38,334 nucleotides of DNA from Thermoanaerobaculia bacterium (lineage in GTDB: Bacteria > Acidobacteriota > Thermoanaerobaculia > Multivoradales > J023): positions 1 to 38,334 of the forward strand of contig JALCBJ010000062.1 of the NCBI GenBank assembly GCA_028066595.1, read 5' to 3'. Below the pieces are notes generated by a model, which saw nothing but the letters and a program-made list of their open reading frames with translations, did no database searches and was not told the origin of the DNA. Each line of letters starts with the position of its first letter. Position 1 is the stretch's first letter. Below, piece after piece: positions 34,587 through 38,334 of this stretch. Made by a program: the position numbers and the translations under genes.

Positions 34587-35171
34587 GGTCTCGTGTCTCC
34601 GCAATGGTCATAGATTCTTCGGCCGGGACGTTCCCTCCGATGACTGGTGCAGTGTTTGATCAGAGCCTTCCTGCTCGTTTCGGGGAGCTCGTGGTCATGA
34701 CGAGGCGCTCCGAGGAGGAATAGCAACGCTATTTCAAGAAGGAGCGACGTGGCTCAGTGGCCGCGCTAGCCCGAAAAGAACGGAAGGAAGCTGTCAAACA
34801 ATGCACTACATAGACCTTCTAGGTTGAGAAGGTGTTTAGCTCCGCGAACACAGAAAGAACATCGCTGCCCCAACGACTGAGGGCACGACCAGCAATCATG
34901 AACCCTTGCTTTCGGAACCACACCGGAAGATCGAAGCAGTTTTTGCAGCACGGGTGATCACTTCCTAAACATCTCTGCAACTCGGATGGTCCGTGGAACT
35001 GAAGTACCCATACCGACTCATCCAGTAGAGCAAGACACCGTGAGTTCGGTTACCCATGAGCCGCGGAGCCGAAAGTGCTGCCGCTATCCCGCGTCGTCCA
35101 TCGGCTGAACGAGATAGCTGCAAAGCCAGCGCCACGTGCTCAGTGACTTTGGAAACCAGAGGAGCATCATG
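34587..35171. other. Divergent upstream region, no supported gene
   Basis: 585 bp between the divergent barrel gene and the Gly-rich protein gene. No ORF with domain, signal peptide or good ribosome site was found; it is somewhat more A+T-rich than its neighbours, as expected for promoters. AGAGGAG at 35158-35164 is the ribosome site of the next gene. Confidence 0.4.
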
Positions 35172-38123
35172 ATGCCGAAACGAATTCTTGGAATGGCACT
35201 CGTAGCTGCGTTGCTGGTACCTGTTGCCGAAGCTCGAGTCATCGAGAACGATAGCGAGTCCAGCCCTGTGGGGCAGGCGCAACCGGCATTTGAGGTCGAG
35301 AGCAACAAGCCTCAGATCGGGCACCAGCACGTCGGGATCGATCTCGATCAGGCGCTACAACCCGTCAACAGAACCGAGGCACGTGCCGCCGGCTTCCGTG
35401 AGATCGTGGTCGATACGGAGTCATTGAGCATTACCGGCGATGGCGACGGCGACCCGAGCGCCATCAAGGGCGTCTCGTTCACGACGGAGATCTCGCCTGG
35501 ACACGTCACGTTCTACATCGCCGGCGACCTCGTGCTCGCCGAGAATGAGCTCCTGACAGTGCGGGGTGACGATGCTGTTTCGTTGGTAGCTGGCAACGAT
35601 GTCTCGATCGCCTTCGATGCCGTCATCGATGTCTCCGCAGACGGCCCGATGGCGTTTGCAGGCGGTGGAAGAGGAGGTCTTTTCGGTGGCGATGGTGGCG
35701 GTGGAGGTGACGGTGGCGCCGGAGGTACCGGCGGCGGAGCAGGCGGAAGCGGTACCCCCGGTCCGCTGGGAGCGTTCAACGGCGGTCCGGGAAGTCCAGG
35801 CAGCAGCGGCGCCGCCGGTGCTCTCGGCAGTAGCGGCGTCGATGGAACCTTCGGCGACGCCGGTGAGGACGGCGTCGACAATCTCGGGGGTGGCGGCCTG
35901 AGCGGTGCGGGCGGAGTGGCCGGTACGGGTGGCCAGTCGTTCTCCGCCGCCGGTGGCCTTCCTGGATTCGGAGGCGCCCCTTTCGCCGCTGGCGGTGCCG
36001 GTCACTCCGGCCAGGTTTACGACGGTCGATCTGGAGTCGGCGGACAGTCCGGGTTCGACGGTGAAGGTGGCCGCAACCTCGGCTCCGGTGCCCTTCTCAG
36101 TGGTGGCGGCGGCGGAGCGGGCGGTGGTGGCGCCGGCGGCGGTGGCGGCGGTGGTGGCGGAGCTCGCGGTGGTGGCGGCGGCGGTGGCGGCGCCGGCGGT
36201 GGCGGCCTGACCTTCATACCTTTGCCAGTTCCGCTTTGGGGAGGTATCGGTGGCGACGGTGGCATCGGTGGCATCGGGGGACGCGGCGGCGAAGGAGGCG
36301 CTGGTGGCGACGGAGGTGCGGGTGGTGGTGGCGGCGGAGCCATTGAAATCCGCGCCCGAGGAAGGTTGACCGCGGCCGCATCGATGTTGAGCAACGGGGC
36401 AGAAGGAGCGTCGGGTACCACGGGGGCGGAAGGCACCGCAGGCACGTTTGGATCGGATGGCTCAGGCGGCCAGCTCGGGGTCTTCGGACCATTCCCTGCC
36501 GCGGTCAACTCCGTCGGCGGCAATGGCGGACCAGGCGGTCGCGGCGGCCACGGTGGCCATGGCGGTGCCGGCCTCGACGGAGGCTCCGGTGGTGGAGGTG
36601 CGGGTGGCACGCTGTCCCTCGCTGGAACGCTCGTCGACCTGTTCGGAACGCGTGCAGTGGCTATCGGCGGCCAGGGTGAACAGGACGGCGGTAGTGGCCG
36701 ATTGGTGCTGGGCGCCAGCTACTTCGTTGCTTCGCCGAGCCTCGCACTCCTCAACCCGGCACCCGATGCCGTCGAGGTTCTGGCCGCCGGAGTCCTCGAC
36801 GAACCTGGAGGGATGGCACTCGAGGTATCTGGCGATCTACTCATCGCCGACCGCGACGGATCGGGCGAAGGTCGCATCCTACGTATCGACACGGAAACTG
36901 GCGCCTGGATACTCATCTCGGAGTCTCCAGTCCTAGCCGATCCGCGCGGGCTGGCAGTCGACGCGGATGGCACCATCATCGTCGTAGACTCTCAGGTCGC
37001 GGGCGTCGGAGGAGTTCTGCGAGTCGATCCAGACTCTGGTTTGGCAACGCCACTGTCTCTCGGCGGCGACTTCGTAGAGCCGGTGACGATCGCGATCGAA
37101 GCCGATGGTCAGCTCCTGGTCGCCGACGCCAGCGCCTTCGGAGGCGCGGTGCTGCGCGTCGATCCGCAAAGCGGAGCGCAGAGCATCGTCGCGTTCGGCA
37201 ACCTCCTGAGCGCGCCGGCTGGCATCGGCGTCCTGCCCAACCGGGACATCTTGGTTGCCGACCCCGGAGCCTTCGGCGGGCTCGGGGCGGTGATCCGGAT
37301 CGATCCCGTCACCGGTCTCCAAGACATCGTCACTACTTTGATCGAGTCGACCGCAGTCGCCATCGGCTCCGATGGCACGGTGCTGGTGGCCGAGTCCTCA
37401 GTTGCCGAAGACCTCGCTGCGATCGTTCGGATTGATCCAGAATCGGGAGCACGGAGTACGCTCGCCGAGCGCAGCGACACTCAGTTCACGGCGGTCGCCG
37501 TGCGGAACGGAGATGTTCTGGTGACGACTGTGGGTCCTGCCGCGTCGACCGTGGATCGGTACGAGCGCGTACTGCCGATGACTTTCGAGCTGCCGGGCGA
37601 TCCCAACCCACATATCGCCGGTGAGCCGCAGACACCCAACTTGATGGGTCTGGTGGGAGGTGCCGACACGTTCGGACTGGTAGACCCCTCGAGTTTCGAC
37701 CTTCCAGGTCCGATCGCGACTGCCCCGCCGGAGTGGGTCGCCTGTCTCTTGCGACTGGACGAGGCTCCTCTTCCCCTTGTTGAGCTACCGGGTTTCGACG
37801 TCCTTCTGTTGGTCAACTTGTCGCACAGGGCGTTCATGAATCCTCAACTCGGCGTCGGAACCAGTGATTTCACCACCGACCTGCTCGAACGAGGATTCGC
37901 ACGCTTGCCGGAGTTCGGTGGTAGCGGTGCGTCCACCATTACCGAGTTGCAGCCCGGGGAAATCTACGCTACGAGGATTGCCGACGACGAAGCTCGCTAC
38001 TTCAACGTCCGACTCGGTCCAACCACAAGGGCGACAGCGTCCATCCACAACCTTCCTGTCGACCATGCCATGTGCCTCTCACGACGGCAGATATCACCGC
38101 TCCTAGAGCCACTCGATCTGTAG
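35172..38123 (+). CDS. Secreted Gly-rich (PGRS-like) protein with NHL-type propeller
   Basis: A 983-residue protein. Signal peptide MPKRILGMALVAALLVPVAE. Residues about 65-155 form a beta-rich segment ending in VSIAFDAVIDVSADGPMAF. Residues about 158-485 are extremely Gly-rich with GGxGG and GGAGG repeats and runs of Gly, broken once by LTFIPLPVPLWGG. Residues about 530-800 are NHL/SMP-30-like propeller blades: EVSGDLLIADRDGSGEGRIL, AVDADGTIIVVDSQ, AIEADGQLLVADASAFGGAV, VLPNRDILVADPGAFGG, AIGSDGTVLVAESS. A C-terminal domain follows (LLVNLSHRAFMNPQLGVGTS, EIYATRIADDEARYFNVRLG). AGAGGAG precedes two adjacent ATGs; the second (35172) has the better seven-base spacing. Likely a surface or extracellular protein. 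Confidence 0.85.
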   Translation: MPKRILGMALVAALLVPVAEARVIENDSESSPVGQAQPAFEVESNKPQIGHQHVGIDLDQALQPVNRTEARAAGFREIVVDTESLSITGDGDGDPSAIKGVSFTTEISPGHVTFYIAGDLVLAENELLTVRGDDAVSLVAGNDVSIAFDAVIDVSADGPMAFAGGGRGGLFGGDGGGGGDGGAGGTGGGAGGSGTPGPLGAFNGGPGSPGSSGAAGALGSSGVDGTFGDAGEDGVDNLGGGGLSGAGGVAGTGGQSFSAAGGLPGFGGAPFAAGGAGHSGQVYDGRSGVGGQSGFDGEGGRNLGSGALLSGGGGGAGGGGAGGGGGGGGGARGGGGGGGGAGGGGLTFIPLPVPLWGGIGGDGGIGGIGGRGGEGGAGGDGGAGGGGGGAIEIRARGRLTAAASMLSNGAEGASGTTGAEGTAGTFGSDGSGGQLGVFGPFPAAVNSVGGNGGPGGRGGHGGHGGAGLDGGSGGGGAGGTLSLAGTLVDLFGTRAVAIGGQGEQDGGSGRLVLGASYFVASPSLALLNPAPDAVEVLAAGVLDEPGGMALEVSGDLLIADRDGSGEGRILRIDTETGAWILISESPVLADPRGLAVDADGTIIVVDSQVAGVGGVLRVDPDSGLATPLSLGGDFVEPVTIAIEADGQLLVADASAFGGAVLRVDPQSGAQSIVAFGNLLSAPAGIGVLPNRDILVADPGAFGGLGAVIRIDPVTGLQDIVTTLIESTAVAIGSDGTVLVAESSVAEDLAAIVRIDPESGARSTLAERSDTQFTAVAVRNGDVLVTTVGPAASTVDRYERVLPMTFELPGDPNPHIAGEPQTPNLMGLVGGADTFGLVDPSSFDLPGPIATAPPEWVACLLRLDEAPLPLVELPGFDVLLLVNLSHRAFMNPQLGVGTSDFTTDLLERGFARLPEFGGSGASTITELQPGEIYATRIADDEARYFNVRLGPTTRATASIHNLPVDHAMCLSRRQISPLLEPLDL

Positions 38124-38157
38124 CGGCCCGCCTACAAAACAAGAACTTTCAAGATCT

Positions 38158-38187
38158 CGGCCTGGTCAGGAATTCCCGACCGGGCCG
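38158..38187 (+). terminator. Hairpin after the Gly-rich protein gene
   Basis: CGGCCTGGTCAGG pairs imperfectly with CCGACCGGGCCG across AATTC, 34 bp after the stop. There is no clear T-run (CTTCGTG follows), so this is a plausible but weak terminator. Nothing else is recognisable to the window end. Confidence 0.4.
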
Positions 38188-38334
38188 CTTCGTGTCTCGG
38201 CGAACGAACGCCGAAGAACGGACCTATCCACAGTCGTCGCCCGGGCCTCGACAAGGGTACGCAGTCCGGAATCAGGAATGCGCTAGGAGTGCGTTGCGGA
38301 TAACCAGCCGGGATCGAGACTGGAGCGCTCAGGA

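Noticed and set aside
36017..36610. Long Pro-rich minus-strand ORF (197 codons) opposite the Gly-rich gene
   Set aside because: Reverse complement of Gly codons (GGN) gives Pro codons; it is a compositional shadow with no ribosome site.

Overview
This G+C-rich window is rich in exported multidomain proteins, regulators and decayed genes. I read it as an environmental member of the Acidobacteriota or a relative. The clues are the remnant of an acidobacterial-type orphan MacB/FtsX permease, a CadC-like regulator with TPRs, an X6-type ECF sigma factor next to a Ser/Thr kinase remnant, and secreted proteins ending in a shared 'F-x-D-x-FESG-(D/N)-T' tail. Xanthomonadales-like Gammaproteobacteria also have FxDGFE-like tails and slyX, so the phylum call is tentative.

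Layout. 0.1-2.4 kb is a decayed defence or mobile patch: an apparently intact 5-cytosine DNA methyltransferase, a frameshifted BrxE-like gene and a twice-frameshifted S24/LexA-like peptidase domain. 2.5-9.2 kb has a small membrane ORF and a CadC-like regulator, divergent from a 1372-residue exported di-heme cytochrome with propeller, PKD and carbohydrate-binding-like domains. 9.2-13.2 kb is a gene graveyard: an orphan FG-GAP repeat, a Cys-rich ORF, an internally deleted permease, a small secreted protein, an intact ECF sigma factor and a Ser/Thr kinase gene that has lost its catalytic domain. 13.2-18.1 kb holds a PQQ-type sugar dehydrogenase, an exported RCC1-propeller/SUKH-like fusion, and a hypothetical gene split by one in-frame TGA. 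18.6-22.4 kb holds a secreted subtilase, slyX, an orphan FESGD tail and a small membrane-anchored protein. 22.5-22.9 kb is a 182-bp tandem repeat.

The most system-like part is 23-32.8 kb. Six genes on the minus strand read, in transcription order: an exported subtilase with the FESGN tail, an ECF sigma factor, a zinc-less anti-sigma-like membrane protein, a TPR-CHAT (caspase-fold) probable lipoprotein, a small CxxC protein with a duplicated ELHxDDxFS motif, and a Ser/Thr kinase with a polytopic C-terminus. The last five are tightly packed: 8-nt and ATGA overlaps, then gaps of 91 nt and 9 nt. I infer an envelope-sensing module controlling or containing two protease types.

33-38.1 kb contains a decayed DDE transposase, a beta-barrel/lipoprotein gene pair, and a very Gly-rich secreted protein with a C-terminal NHL-like propeller.
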